A stretch of DNA of 64,000 nucleotides from Yinghuangia soli (GTDB taxonomy: Bacteria; Actinomycetota; Actinomycetes; Streptomycetales; Streptomycetaceae), in NCBI RefSeq assembly GCF_021502675.1, contig NZ_JAKFHA010000004.1, positions 247,722 to 311,721 on the forward strand. The letters run 5' to 3'. A program made the translations under genes and the position numbers. Below, in pieces: positions 17,962-26,596 of the stretch (within the stretch, counting starts at the first letter, position 1; every line of letters starts with the position of its first letter). A model generated the notes under the pieces. That model was given only the letters and a program-made list of their open reading frames with translations, did not search any database and had not been told where the DNA came from.

Positions 17962-18004
17962 GGCAGTGGCCCGGCCCCTCACGTCGAGGGGCCGGGCCGC
18001 TGCC
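17962..18004. terminator. Bidirectional terminator
   Basis: A 19-bp stem (17962-17980 with 17986-18004, one G-T wobble in the + strand transcript) with a 5-nt ACGTC loop sits between the convergent VOC and LLM genes. It can form in both transcripts and is the strongest hairpin in this part of the window. Confidence 0.85.
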
Positions 18005-18035
18005 GTTGTCGCCGCCGGACGCTGCCGGGGGCGGA

Positions 18036-18959
18036 TCAGACCTTCTTCACCCGCGGGATGATGCGCTCGCCGAACAGCGCCGCCTGCTCCAGGAACTCCG
18101 CTCGGGTGTGCGCGGGCAGTGCGATCGTCACGCCGGTGACGCCCGCCGAGGCCTGCTCGGTCAGGTCCTCGACCACCGCGTCCGCGTCGATGTCGGCACC
18201 CGAGAACATGCTGAGCCCGCGCGGCATGAAGATGACGTCGATCGGGTCGGTGCGGCCCACCGACTCGGCGTATTCGCGCGCGTAGTCCAGCCGGGCCCGC
18301 AGGTCGTCGAGCGACTCGATGCCGGGCGTCTTGAGGCTCTTGGACGCCTTCGCGGGGGCCGGCATGGGCAGCCAGCCGTCGCCCAGGTCCACCACGCGGC
18401 GGATGGCCCGCTTGCTGTTGCCGCCCACCCACACCGGAATCCGGGGCTGCGCCGGGCGCGGCAGCATCGTGTTGCCGGTGGCGGCGTAGCCGGAGCCCTC
18501 GAACACCACGCTCTCGCCGGTCCAGGCCGCCCGCATGGCGCGCAGCGCCTCGTCGAGCCGGTCGTTGCGGTCCGCGAAGTCCGCGCCCAGCGCCGCGAAC
18601 TCGGGCTCGAGGTAGCCCGCGCCGACGCCGAGGATGACGCGTCCGTTCGACAGCGCGTCCAGCGACGAGATCATCTTCGCGGAGACGAACGGGTTGCGGT
18701 ACGCGGGCACGAACAGGTTCGTGTGCATCCGCAGCGTCGTGGTGGCGGCCGCCGCGAACGACAGCGTCACCATCGGGTCCAGGGTGTGGTGTCCGCCGTG
18801 CGCCAGCCAAGTGTCGCCGGGGAAGGGATGGTCGGTGGTGAACACCGCGTCGAAGCCCGCGGCCTCGGCGGCGCGCGCCATCTCCATGACCGCCTCGGCG
18901 CTGATCAGATCGGCACCGGCGTCGACCAGGTGGGTGGGGAGCCCAAGCGAGAGGAACAT
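18036..18959 (-). CDS. LLM class F420-dependent oxidoreductase
   Basis: A 307-residue luciferase-like TIM-barrel flavin/F420 enzyme. Characteristic blocks are AAGFDAVFTTDHPFPGDTWL, LRMHTNLFVPAYRNPFVSAK, SNGRVILGVGAGYLEPEFAA and PRIPVWVGGNSKRAIRRVVD. The sequence type is the F420-dependent subfamily common in mycobacteria and streptomycetes rather than FMN-linked monooxygenases. The substrate is unknown. It is convergent with the VOC gene and has a 110-bp gap to a small membrane protein downstream of its start. Confidence 0.9.
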   Translation of the reverse strand: MFLSLGLPTHLVDAGADLISAEAVMEMARAAEAAGFDAVFTTDHPFPGDTWLAHGGHHTLDPMVTLSFAAAATTTLRMHTNLFVPAYRNPFVSAKMISSLDALSNGRVILGVGAGYLEPEFAALGADFADRNDRLDEALRAMRAAWTGESVVFEGSGYAATGNTMLPRPAQPRIPVWVGGNSKRAIRRVVDLGDGWLPMPAPAKASKSLKTPGIESLDDLRARLDYAREYAESVGRTDPIDVIFMPRGLSMFSGADIDADAVVEDLTEQASAGVTGVTIALPAHTRAEFLEQAALFGERIIPRVKKV

Positions 18960-19069
18960 GGGCCGACGCTAGCAGGGATCTGACGAACCGTCAGGAGCGG
19001 GGCGGTGCGGATCTCGCGGGGGTGCCGGCGGCGGCGTGCCCGGGGCGGCGGCAGGCGGCCCGGACGCGG

Positions 19070-19492
19070 TCAGCCGGCGCGGCGGGTGCTCCCCGGCGCG
19101 GGCGCCGCCTCGGGGGAGCCGGGGGAGTCGGGGGAGGGGGCCGCGGGACGGCCGCCGGAGGAATCCCGCGCAGAATCGCCCGAAGGAGTGGACGCCTGGT
19201 CTTCTTCGGGGCCCTCTTCGCCATCCCCGGGGGCCGATTCGGCGGGGTCCGAATCGCGGGGAGCCAGGGGATCGGACGGGTCAGCGGCGCGTTCGGCGTC
19301 CGCGATGCCCGGGGTTCCCGGGGCGTCCGATGCCTGCGCGGGGACCGCGCCGCCGCGGCCCGGGACGTCGGGATCGCCCGCGTCGGAGGCACGCTCCGCG
19401 GCATTGCGGGCCTTCGCCGCCCGCAGGACCAGCACGACCACGGCCATGAAGGCCGCGTAGCCGGCGACTCCCACCCCGAGCCAGACCCACAC
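19070..19492 (-). CDS. Small single-pass membrane protein with acidic disordered tail
   Basis: A 140-residue protein: an N-terminal transmembrane helix (VWLGVGVAGYAAFMAVVVLVL), a short basic segment (RAAKARNAAER), then about 100 residues rich in Asp, Glu, Pro, Ser and Gly without order-promoting residues. I do not recognise a family. The GTG at 19492 has a GAGGGAG site upstream. Low-complexity tails of this type vary quickly, so the function may reside in the membrane anchor. Confidence 0.6.
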   Translation of the reverse strand: MWVWLGVGVAGYAAFMAVVVLVLRAAKARNAAERASDAGDPDVPGRGGAVPAQASDAPGTPGIADAERAADPSDPLAPRDSDPAESAPGDGEEGPEEDQASTPSGDSARDSSGGRPAAPSPDSPGSPEAAPAPGSTRRAG

Positions 19493-20028
19493 AGTGCACT
19501 CCCTCGCGAATCCGGTGGGCAGGGCTCCGCCGCGCGGCGTGACGAGCCGGTCACCCGCTGCGTCCCGACGATCCTAGGGCGTTTTTCGGACGTGCCCCGA
19601 TCACCGGCGATTCGGGCGATTCGCCTCCTGCCGCGGCGTGCCGGGGCGCGGCAGGGGGCTGCCTACCGGAGTTCGTGCCTCGATGCATGACGGCACTTGT
19701 CCGGAATGTACCCACGGGGAGGCGGTCAACCCCTGGGCAGGGGCGGGGAGTTGGGCGGATCTCCGGGGCAGCTTCGGGAGTTGGCCGGAGTTCGGCCCAC
19801 AAGCTGCGCGGATCGGACGCCGGGCGTCCGGGTGCGTTCCGAGGCCGACCGGTGCCCGCGGGCTGCCGGGCGGGCATCCGGAGTGCCGTCCGGCGTGCCG
19901 CGGACGTGCCGCGGACGCGCTGCTGGGGCATGCCGAGGCGTACGAGAAAGGTCGGGGTTGCATCGCGAGCGTATTCCGATATATCGTTGAGCCATCGCGA
20001 AGGGTTCGCGATATGAAGGAGACACATC
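19493..20028. other. Gene-free gap with PadR operator at its right end
   Basis: A 535-bp divergent gap. The left two thirds hold short imperfect repeats of GGAGTTGG-CGGA type (19747-19795) and no supported gene. The last 60 bp are A/T-richer and carry palindromes that probably regulate padR. Confidence 0.5.
19977..20012 (+). promoter_or_regulatory. Likely PadR operator (two palindromes)
   Basis: CGATATATCG (19977-19986) is a perfect palindrome. ATCGCGA (19994-20000) and TCGCGAT (20006-20012) form a second one directly upstream of the GAAGGAG ribosome site. ATAT-centred palindromes next to a padR gene are the known operator style of PadR-family repressors, so autorepression is likely. Confidence 0.6.
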
Positions 20029-20637
20029 ATGTATGCCAAGAAGCACCGCCCCGGATGGGGCGACCGAGAGATGCGACGTCCGGCGTTCGGCCCCTGGGGC
20101 GGCCCCGACTCCTCGTGGGGTCAGGGCGGCGGCCCGGGCGGCTTCGGCCGCGGCCACGGCCATGGCGGCCGGGGGCGCGGGCGCGGCGGCCGGGCCCGGC
20201 GCGGCGACGTCCGCGCGTCGATCCTGGCGCTGCTCGCCGAGCGGCCCATGCACGGTTACGAAATGATCCGCGAGATCGCCGAGCGCACCCAGGACGCGTG
20301 GAAGCCGAGCCCCGGCTCCGTCTACCCCACGCTCCAGCTCCTCGAGGACGAGGGCGTCATCGCGGGCGAGGAGTCCGGCGGCAAGAAGCTGTTCGCGCTC
20401 ACCGAGGCCGGCCGTGAAGAGGCCGCCGCGCAGCCCGAGGGCACCGCGCCGTGGGACGCCGTCAACCAGGGCTTCGACCGCGAAGGGTCCCGCGAGGCCC
20501 GCACCGCGGTGTTCCAGGTCGCCGACGCCCTGCGCCAGGTCATGGCGACCGGCAGCGAGGACCAGCGCGCCAAGGCCTTCGCGGTCATGAACGACGCGCG
20601 CAAGAAGCTCTACCTGATCCTCGCCGAAGCCGAGTAG
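20029..20637 (+). CDS. PadR family transcriptional regulator
   Basis: A 202-residue protein. A Gly/His/Arg-rich lead (residues about 15-58, GHGHGGRGRGRGGRARRG) precedes a winged helix: VRASILALLAERPMHGYEMI, WKPSPGSVYPTLQLLEDEGV, KLFALTEAGREE. The C-terminal helix (ADALRQVMATG...AFAVMNDARKKLYLILAE) should dimerise. PadR proteins usually repress an adjacent transporter or enzyme and themselves; no obvious target is adjacent apart from its own upstream palindromes. The ATG at 20029 has AAGGAGA seven bases upstream. Confidence 0.9.
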   Translation: MYAKKHRPGWGDREMRRPAFGPWGGPDSSWGQGGGPGGFGRGHGHGGRGRGRGGRARRGDVRASILALLAERPMHGYEMIREIAERTQDAWKPSPGSVYPTLQLLEDEGVIAGEESGGKKLFALTEAGREEAAAQPEGTAPWDAVNQGFDREGSREARTAVFQVADALRQVMATGSEDQRAKAFAVMNDARKKLYLILAEAE

Positions 20638-20641
20638 ACCC

Positions 20642-20664
20642 CGTGATCCCGCCCGCGGATCACG
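20642..20664 (+). terminator. Small hairpin after padR
   Basis: An 8-bp inverted repeat CGTGATCC / GGATCACG with a 7-nt loop begins five bases after the padR stop. Confidence 0.5.
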
Positions 20665-20744
20665 AGGTCCGCCTCGCCCGCATGGTCCGGGTGATGCGGC
20701 TGGGCCGGATCATCGGCCCGGGGCCGGTCCCCGTCCCGTCCGCG

Positions 20745-22199
20745 TCACCAGGGCGCGACCCCGTAGTCCTTCAGGAAGCATCCGAAGGGCGGCTCGGGGC
20801 CGCGCTCTCCGCGGACCACCGGGTCGTAGACCCGGGCCGCCCCGTCGACGATGTCCAGGGGCGTGCGGAACCCCGCGCGGGCCACCCGCTCGCGGTCCGG
20901 GAAGGGCTTCTCGTCGGTGATCCAGCCGGTGTCGACGCTGGTCATGTAGACGCCCCGGGCGGCCAGATCGGCCGCACTCGTCCGGGTGAGCATGTTCAGC
21001 GCGGCCTTCGCCATGTTGGTGTGCGGGTGCCCCGGAGCCTTGTAGGCCCGGTTGAACTGCCCCTCCACGGCTGACACGTTCACGACGTAGCGGCGCTCGT
21101 ACGGCGACGCCAGCATCAGCGGCAGCAGCCGGCCGACCAGCAGGAACGGCGCGGTCACGTTGACCAGTTGGACCTCGAGCATCTCGAGCGGGTCGACCTC
21201 GTGCACGCGCTGCGACCACGAGTTGGCGGACGCGGTGTCCGGTATCAGTCCGGCAGCGTCCACCTGAAACGGCAAGCCGGGCAGGCCTGGCACGCTACGC
21301 GGCCCCGGCAGACCCGGCAGGCCTGGCAGACCCGGTAGGCCCGAGAGGCCAGGCAGACCCGGCACGCCGGCCCCGGGCACAGGGCCGATCGCGGACGGCA
21401 GCGCCGTCAGCGCGGTCACCGGCTCGAACGCCGCAGCACCCAGCGCGGCCCGCTCCGCGGCGAGCAGCGGCGCATAGGCCGACGGCGGCCGCCGCACCGT
21501 CTGCGCCGCGTTGTTCACCAGAATGTCCAACGGACGCCCGTCCGCCAGCAGTTCGTCGCACCAGGCGAGGAGCCGCACCGGGTCCCGCAGGTCCACAGGC
21601 GCGACCGAGAGCCGGTCCGCCCAGGCGCGGTAGTCCGGAGCCGCGGCGAACCGGGTCCGCGTGTCGTGCGGGAAACGCGACGTCACGATCACCTCGGCGC
21701 CGTCCCGCAGCAGCTTGAGCACCAGCTCGAAGCCGATCTTCACGCGGCCGCCGGTGACCAGTGCGCGGCGGCCGGACAGGTCGGTCCGGGCCCCGCGGCG
21801 CTGCCGGTTCACGCGCGCGCACGGCGGGCACAGCTGGTGGTAGAAGCCGTCGATCACGGTGTAGTGCTGCTTGCAGACGTAGCAGCGCTGCCCGCCCGCG
21901 ACGCGGCCCGCCGATGCCGGCGCGGCCGATGCGTCCAGCGGCTCGTCGTCCACCCGTCCCTCCGCACCGGTCGCGGTGCGGGCCAGAACCCTGGCCCGTG
22001 CCGCGGCCGCTTCGCGTTTGCGGGCGGCCCGGCGCCGCTTGCGGCCGGACTTGGAGAACTCCGCGACGGCCTGCTCGATCCGGATCCGCAGGGGGTCGTC
22101 GGCGGCCAGCTCGCGCAGCGATTCCAGGTGCGCGAGGCACGCCTCGGTGGTGGTCGGGTCGCCGGACGCCGCCAGGGGCGCCGGAATCGTCTCGGTCAA
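20745..22199 (-). CDS. SDR-fold protein with N-terminal zinc ribbon; catalytic Tyr absent
   Basis: A 484-residue protein of unusual layout. Residues 1-95 are helical and charged. A four-cysteine zinc ribbon follows (CYVCKQHY at 106-113 and CPPC at 124-127), then a Rossmann SDR domain from about 143. The glycine motif reads TGGRVKIG (149-156), NNAA replaces NNAG (229-232), and the serine is present in NVSAVEG (376). The YxxxK position reads TNMAK (394-398), so the usual catalytic tyrosine is a threonine. Residues 279-309 are a collagen-like run of PGL repeats within the SDR domain. The lysine is retained, so cofactor binding is plausible but classical chemistry is not assured. Confidence 0.75.
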   Translation of the reverse strand: MTETIPAPLAASGDPTTTEACLAHLESLRELAADDPLRIRIEQAVAEFSKSGRKRRRAARKREAAAARARVLARTATGAEGRVDDEPLDASAAPASAGRVAGGQRCYVCKQHYTVIDGFYHQLCPPCARVNRQRRGARTDLSGRRALVTGGRVKIGFELVLKLLRDGAEVIVTSRFPHDTRTRFAAAPDYRAWADRLSVAPVDLRDPVRLLAWCDELLADGRPLDILVNNAAQTVRRPPSAYAPLLAAERAALGAAAFEPVTALTALPSAIGPVPGAGVPGLPGLSGLPGLPGLPGLPGPRSVPGLPGLPFQVDAAGLIPDTASANSWSQRVHEVDPLEMLEVQLVNVTAPFLLVGRLLPLMLASPYERRYVVNVSAVEGQFNRAYKAPGHPHTNMAKAALNMLTRTSAADLAARGVYMTSVDTGWITDEKPFPDRERVARAGFRTPLDIVDGAARVYDPVVRGERGPEPPFGCFLKDYGVAPW

Positions 22200-22443
22200 G
22201 GCGGCACTCCCCGGGTGTTCTTGCGCAGGCAGAAGGTCCGAGCCCTACGGCTCGGCGGCGGCGGGCCGCAGCCCGCCGGGCAGTTCGTCGTACCGGTGCG
22301 CCATCGCGGATCTCCTCGTTCGGATCGGACGCCCGGCCACGCTACTGGGCACGGCACGGCAGAGGCACCGGAATTACCGGCGGTCGCAGCGCCCGGGTAG
22401 CGTCGGCCGGACACATCCGAGGACCGGAGCCGGGAGCCGCCGC

Positions 22444-23061
22444 ATGACCACCGCCGACCACGAGGCGCAGGCGACTCCTGCGGTATCCGGCGCGCCTGCC
22501 GAGCAGTGGCACACCGCGGAGGAACTCGCGGCCGCCCGGGTGCGGTTCGAGGCCGCAGTGCCGGGCTGGCAGGTGCCCGCGGCGTTCGGCATGGGCATCG
22601 CGGCCCGGCGGCCCGGAGAGGGCGGCCTCGCGGACCCGGCCGACGCGGCGTCCCCGGGGTCCCCGGCGGACCCGGCGGACCCGGCGGACCCGGCGGACCC
22701 GGCGGACGAAGAGGACGGCGACGACGGCACGGTCTTCCCGGTCGCCAACGCCGGCGGCGCGGCCCTGTCCGCGATCGTGCTGGCCACCGCCTGCGGGCAC
22801 ACCGGTGGGACCGCCGCGTACGCCCTGACGCCCGACCAGGTCCGCACCGCGATCGCGCTGCTGTCGCCCGCCGAGGCGTACACCGCGGTGCCGCACCCGA
22901 ACATGGCGGCCTGGCGCGGCATCCTGAACGACATCACGGACGTCGGCGACGACGTGGCGTACGCGGTGGCGGTGTTCGTCGCGGACCTGGCCGACCCGGT
23001 CGTGGACCGGCATGACGCTGCGCTCCGCGCGGCGGTCGCCGAGGCCCGCGGAGCAGGCTGA
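22444..23061 (+). CDS. Hypothetical protein with PAD tandem repeats
   Basis: A 205-residue predicted soluble protein I do not recognise. An N-terminal helical region (ELAAARVRFEAAVPGWQVPA) and a C-terminal domain (FPVANAGGAALSAIVLATAC...TPDQVRTAIALLSPAEAY...) flank a linker with five to six copies of the tripeptide PAD encoded by a 9-bp tandem repeat (about 22665-22710). The ATG at 22444 follows a GGGAG site. It starts 244 bp from the divergent zinc-ribbon SDR gene. The repeat count may vary among strains. Confidence 0.65.
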   Translation: MTTADHEAQATPAVSGAPAEQWHTAEELAAARVRFEAAVPGWQVPAAFGMGIAARRPGEGGLADPADAASPGSPADPADPADPADPADEEDGDDGTVFPVANAGGAALSAIVLATACGHTGGTAAYALTPDQVRTAIALLSPAEAYTAVPHPNMAAWRGILNDITDVGDDVAYAVAVFVADLADPVVDRHDAALRAAVAEARGAG

Positions 23062-23234
23062 GCCGAGGCCGGGAGCAGCCCGCGGGCCTGGCCTATCCCG
23101 ATGCCCCGAACGGTCGATAGGGTGCGGTTTCCTGCAGGATCCGAACGGCAAACCGAGCTGGTTCGGGCAGAAACCGGCCACATTCGGCACGTTGTCTGCT
23201 GCGGATCCGCCTTCGCGACAACAGGGGTTCGGTC

Positions 23235-23687
23235 ATGGCCAGGCGGGGCGCGCCGCGGTTCAGCTGTCTGTCGGTGGTCGTCGTCGCCGTGGTCGTCGTC
23301 GGCCTGGTGGTCGCCGGACTCGTGGTGACGCTCAAGTACGAGGCCCGCCGCGACCTCAAGCGCACCGAGAAACTTGCCCTCGAACACGCCCGGCACTGGG
23401 CGGACGTGGTGGCCGGCCAACTCGACGCCGGAGCCTCGCCGGTCCGCGACTCGCTGCGCCTGGACTTCTGGGAGGTCAAGGTGCGGGTGGTGACGCTGGA
23501 CCGCACCGTGGACGGCATCACCGGCATCGTCAAGGCCGAGGAACTGCGCACCACCACCTTCGGGAAGTCGACGATCTTCCGCTGCTTCAGTTACGACATA
23601 CCGGTCAAGGGCCGCCCCGAGGGCCGGTTCACCGTCGTGCCCGTGGCCTGCCCGCCGGTGCTGCCCGGCGTCGGCGGCGGCACCTGA
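23235..23687 (+). CDS. Small single-pass membrane protein
   Basis: A 150-residue protein: a short basic start, one transmembrane helix (CLSVVVVAVVVVGLVVAGLVV), then an exported domain of about 110 residues rich in beta-like segments (DFWEVKVRVVTLDRTVDGITG and IFRCFSYDIPV). I recognise no family. An AGGGG site precedes the ATG. It lies between another unknown gene and the arginase-family gene on the same strand, with gaps above 120 bp. Confidence 0.6.
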   Translation: MARRGAPRFSCLSVVVVAVVVVGLVVAGLVVTLKYEARRDLKRTEKLALEHARHWADVVAGQLDAGASPVRDSLRLDFWEVKVRVVTLDRTVDGITGIVKAEELRTTTFGKSTIFRCFSYDIPVKGRPEGRFTVVPVACPPVLPGVGGGT

Positions 23688-23814
23688 CCCGACCGGCCGC
23701 CGAAAAACCGCCGCCCGATCGCCGACCCGGTGTGGTTGGCTGTCGGACTTGCGCACAGAGCACCGAGCACGGAGCGGACCGCCGACCGCGGATCGCGAGG
23801 AAGAGGTGGACACC

Positions 23815-24654
23815 ATGGGGAGTGCCGCGGAGCCGGCGGTCTTGATCGTCCCGCAGTGGCAGGGGTCGTCCGCGGCCGCACCGAAGCTGCTCGTCGACGG
23901 CGCCTACGGCAGCGCCCGGCTGCTGCGCGCCGGCCTCGCGGTCGCGGTCCCGGCCGAAGACCCGGCCCCCGACGCCCTCGTCCGCAATGCCGCGGCGGTC
24001 CGGGACCGGCTGGCCGGCACCGCGCCGGACCAGGTCGTGGTGACCCTCGGCGGCGACTGCGGCGTCGAACTCGAGCCGGTGGCCGCCGCGGTCGGCCGGT
24101 ACGGCACCGACCTCGCGGTGGTCTGGCTGGACGCGCACGGCGACCTCAATACGCCCGAGGAGTCCCCGTCCGGCGCCTTCCACGGCATGGTGCTGCGCAC
24201 CCTGCTCGGCGCCGGGCCGGTCGAACTCCTGCCGCCCGCCGACCGCCGCCTCTCCCCGGACCAGGTGGTCCTGGGCGGCACCCGCGCACTCGACGCCGGG
24301 GAGCGCGCCTACATCGGGGCGCACGGCGTGCGCACGATCCCGGTCGCCGCACTCGCCGGGCCGGAGGCGCTCGCCGAAGCCGTCGCCGCCACCGGGGCCG
24401 CGCACCTCTACGTGCACGTCGACCTCGACGTCATGGACCCGCACGAGTTCGACGGGCTCTCCTATCCCGAACCGGACGGCATCACCGCCGCGCAGCTGTG
24501 CGCCGCCGTCGCCGCCCTCGCCGCGCGCTTCACGCTGGTCGGCCTCGGCGTCACCGAGCACGCACCCAGCGGCGACGCGGCCGCGGCGGAAGCCGACGCG
24601 CAGGTGCTGCGCGACCTGTTCACCGCGGCCGGGCTCGGCGCGCTGCTGCGCTGA
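23815..24654 (+). CDS. Arginase/agmatinase (ureohydrolase) family protein
   Basis: A 279-residue ureohydrolase-fold protein. Metal-site motifs are DAHGD (106-110) and VDLDVMDP (202-209). The first motif, normally GGDHS, reads GGDCG (79-83), so the histidine ligand of one Mn ion is replaced by cysteine. This variant is known from divergent arginase-like proteins, and the true substrate may not be arginine or agmatine. The start ATG at 23815 has a GAGGTGG site nearby. The gene ends at a hairpin shared with the convergent solute-binding protein gene. Confidence 0.8.
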   Translation: MGSAAEPAVLIVPQWQGSSAAAPKLLVDGAYGSARLLRAGLAVAVPAEDPAPDALVRNAAAVRDRLAGTAPDQVVVTLGGDCGVELEPVAAAVGRYGTDLAVVWLDAHGDLNTPEESPSGAFHGMVLRTLLGAGPVELLPPADRRLSPDQVVLGGTRALDAGERAYIGAHGVRTIPVAALAGPEALAEAVAATGAAHLYVHVDLDVMDPHEFDGLSYPEPDGITAAQLCAAVAALAARFTLVGLGVTEHAPSGDAAAAEADAQVLRDLFTAAGLGALLR

Positions 24655-24655
24655 C

Positions 24656-24683
24656 GCCCCCGCAGGCCTCCGCCCGCGGGGGC
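24656..24683. terminator. Bidirectional terminator
   Basis: An 8-bp perfect stem (24656-24663 with 24676-24683) lies between the convergent arginase-family and solute-binding protein genes. Confidence 0.55.
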
Positions 24684-24694
24684 ATCCCGCGGCG

Positions 24695-26332
24695 TCAGCC
24701 GGCCGCGCCCAACGTGGCCGCCCACGGCCAGTACAGCTGCGTGATGTTCGCGGTCGCCCCGGTGGCCCGGTTGTTCATGAACATGCTGTGCGGCGTCTCG
24801 AACAGCGGGATGTCGGGCAGGTCGCGCAGCACGATCTCCTGCAGCCGGACCGTGAGTTCGGCCCGGGCCGCCGGGTCGGCGGTGCCCATCGCCTGCTGGG
24901 CGATCGCGTCGTACTCCGGGTTCGTGTAGCCGCCGTAGTTGGCGCCCTCGCCGGTACGCAGCGACTGGTAGAACTCCAGCGGGTCCGGTGTGCTGTCGTA
25001 CCCGCTGGTGATCAGCAGGTCGATGCCGGCGCGCGCGGCCTGGTCGGTGAACAGCGCGGAGTATGCCTCCGGCGAGACGGTCCGCAGCTCCACGTCCAGC
25101 CCGATCTCGCGGCCCGCGGAGCGGATCGCCTGCGCGGTGACGCTGATCTCGGCCCCGATGTCGCTGGTCGCCACCACGACCTTGCGGCCCTGCGCGCCGG
25201 CCTCCGCGACCAGCTTCTTCGCCGCGCCGAGGTCCCGGGCCAGCGGCGGCAGCGCGTCCTGGATCTCCTGCGCCCGGGCCGGCGGCACCGTGCCCCAACC
25301 GGCCGAGGGCAGCGCGGACTTGGCAGGCTTGCCGTACCCGCCGAGGGCGTCCGCGACGATCGCCTCGCGGTCGATCGCCAGCGACAGCGCGCGGCGTACC
25401 CGCACGTCGCCGAGCGTGCCGTCCAGATTTGTGACCGCGGCCAGGTAGGCGCCGGTGTTCACGCCGAAGTACAACTCGCCGGCGCCGGTGTCGGACAGCT
25501 TGGCGTACGACGCGGTCGGCAGCATGTACGCGCCGTCGACCTCGCCCAGCATCAGCGCGTTCATGCGCGCGGCCGGGTCGGGCATGACGACGAACTCCAG
25601 CCGCTCGGTGCGGGGGACCAGGGAGGTGTCCCAGTACTCCGCGTTCTTGCGCAGCACGATCGACGTGCCCGGCGTCCACCGCTCGACCGCGTACGGGCCG
25701 GTGCAGTCCACGCCGCCCTGCGGAGTGCCGTAGCCGCTCCCGGCCCGGGCCAGGAACGCGGCGCTCTCCACGGTGCCCGGGGAAGCCGCCAACTGCTGGT
25801 TGAGCAGCACATTCGGCTTGGTCAGCCGGATGGTGACCTCCAGCGGTCCGGTGGCGGTGATCGCCGCGACGTCCCGGAACGCGCTGCGCCACGCCGACCC
25901 GAGCGCCGGGTCGAGGTGCCGCTTCAGGCTGGCCACCACGTCCTGCGCGGTCATCGTCCCGCCGCTGTGGAAGCGCACCCCCTCGCGCAGCTTGTAGACC
26001 CAGGTCAGCGGGTCAGGATTGGCGAACGACACGGCCAGCCCCGGCACGACCTTCAGGTCCGGGGTGACCCGCAGCAGCTGGTCGCAGACGTTGGCGAGCA
26101 CGGTGTTGGGCAGGTAGTCGAAGGCGTGCAGGTAGTCCAGCGACTGCGGCTCCGCGTAGAGCGACCAGGTCGCGGAGGCGAGCGGCCCCCGGGCCGCGGG
26201 CGTGTCCTCGGAGAGGCGGTAGGTCGCCGAGGAGCCGTGCGGCGGCGCGCTGCCGTCCGAGCAGCCGGCCGCGGCCGCGACGACGGTCAGGGCTGCGGCG
26301 GCGGCCAGTACGGGGGTTCTGAGCAGGCGCAA
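24695..26332 (-). CDS. ABC transporter substrate-binding lipoprotein (family 5, peptide/nickel type)
   Basis: A 545-residue extracellular lipoprotein. The signal peptide LRLLRTPVLAAAAALTVVAA ends in a lipobox (AAAGC), so it is anchored through that cysteine. The mature protein has the SBP_bac_5 layout: LLRVTPDLKVVPGLAVSF, WVYKLREGVRFHSGGTMTAQ, RRALSLAIDREAIV and GYTNPEYDAIAQQAM. It should bind an oligopeptide, nickel chelate or sugar for an ABC importer, but no permease or ATPase gene is adjacent. No ATG or GTG lies near the signal peptide; I chose the TTG at 26332 with AAAGGG upstream. It is divergent from a LacI regulator. Confidence 0.85.
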   Translation of the reverse strand: MRLLRTPVLAAAAALTVVAAAAGCSDGSAPPHGSSATYRLSEDTPAARGPLASATWSLYAEPQSLDYLHAFDYLPNTVLANVCDQLLRVTPDLKVVPGLAVSFANPDPLTWVYKLREGVRFHSGGTMTAQDVVASLKRHLDPALGSAWRSAFRDVAAITATGPLEVTIRLTKPNVLLNQQLAASPGTVESAAFLARAGSGYGTPQGGVDCTGPYAVERWTPGTSIVLRKNAEYWDTSLVPRTERLEFVVMPDPAARMNALMLGEVDGAYMLPTASYAKLSDTGAGELYFGVNTGAYLAAVTNLDGTLGDVRVRRALSLAIDREAIVADALGGYGKPAKSALPSAGWGTVPPARAQEIQDALPPLARDLGAAKKLVAEAGAQGRKVVVATSDIGAEISVTAQAIRSAGREIGLDVELRTVSPEAYSALFTDQAARAGIDLLITSGYDSTPDPLEFYQSLRTGEGANYGGYTNPEYDAIAQQAMGTADPAARAELTVRLQEIVLRDLPDIPLFETPHSMFMNNRATGATANITQLYWPWAATLGAAG

Positions 26333-26343
26333 GTGGACCGGCC

Positions 26344-26392
26344 CTTTCGTGCTTCGTGCATTTCGTGCAATTTCGGCAATTTCGTGCCGTGC
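26344..26392 (-). repeat. TTCGTGC short repeats upstream of SBP gene
   Basis: Four copies of TTCGTGC (26346-26352, 26353-26359, 26362-26368, 26381-26387) in an A/T-rich patch directly upstream of the ribosome site. They may be part of the leader or a regulator site. Confidence 0.5.
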
Positions 26393-26491
26393 GGACGGCT
26401 GCGCAGGTGGTGCAGCGGGGTGGCGGCAGCATGCGGGCATGGCAAAGCCGACAGCTCCCGGCTGTCCTGGCAGGTGCCGCGAGTATTGACG

Positions 26492-26505
26492 CGGGAACGT
26501 TCCCG
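26492..26505. promoter_or_regulatory. LacI-type operator palindrome
   Basis: CGGGAACGTTCCCG is a perfect 14-bp palindrome with the central CG typical of LacI-family operators. It lies between the divergent SBP and lacI-type genes and just downstream of TTGAC (26486-26490), a possible -35 element, so it is well placed to control one or both promoters. Confidence 0.65.
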
Positions 26506-26596
26506 TACAAGGGTTGCCTGACCGGACCCCCGCGAGATCACACCCCATCGATCCCGGAGGGCCGTCCCTGCCCGGCACACTGTCAGGATCGAGGCC

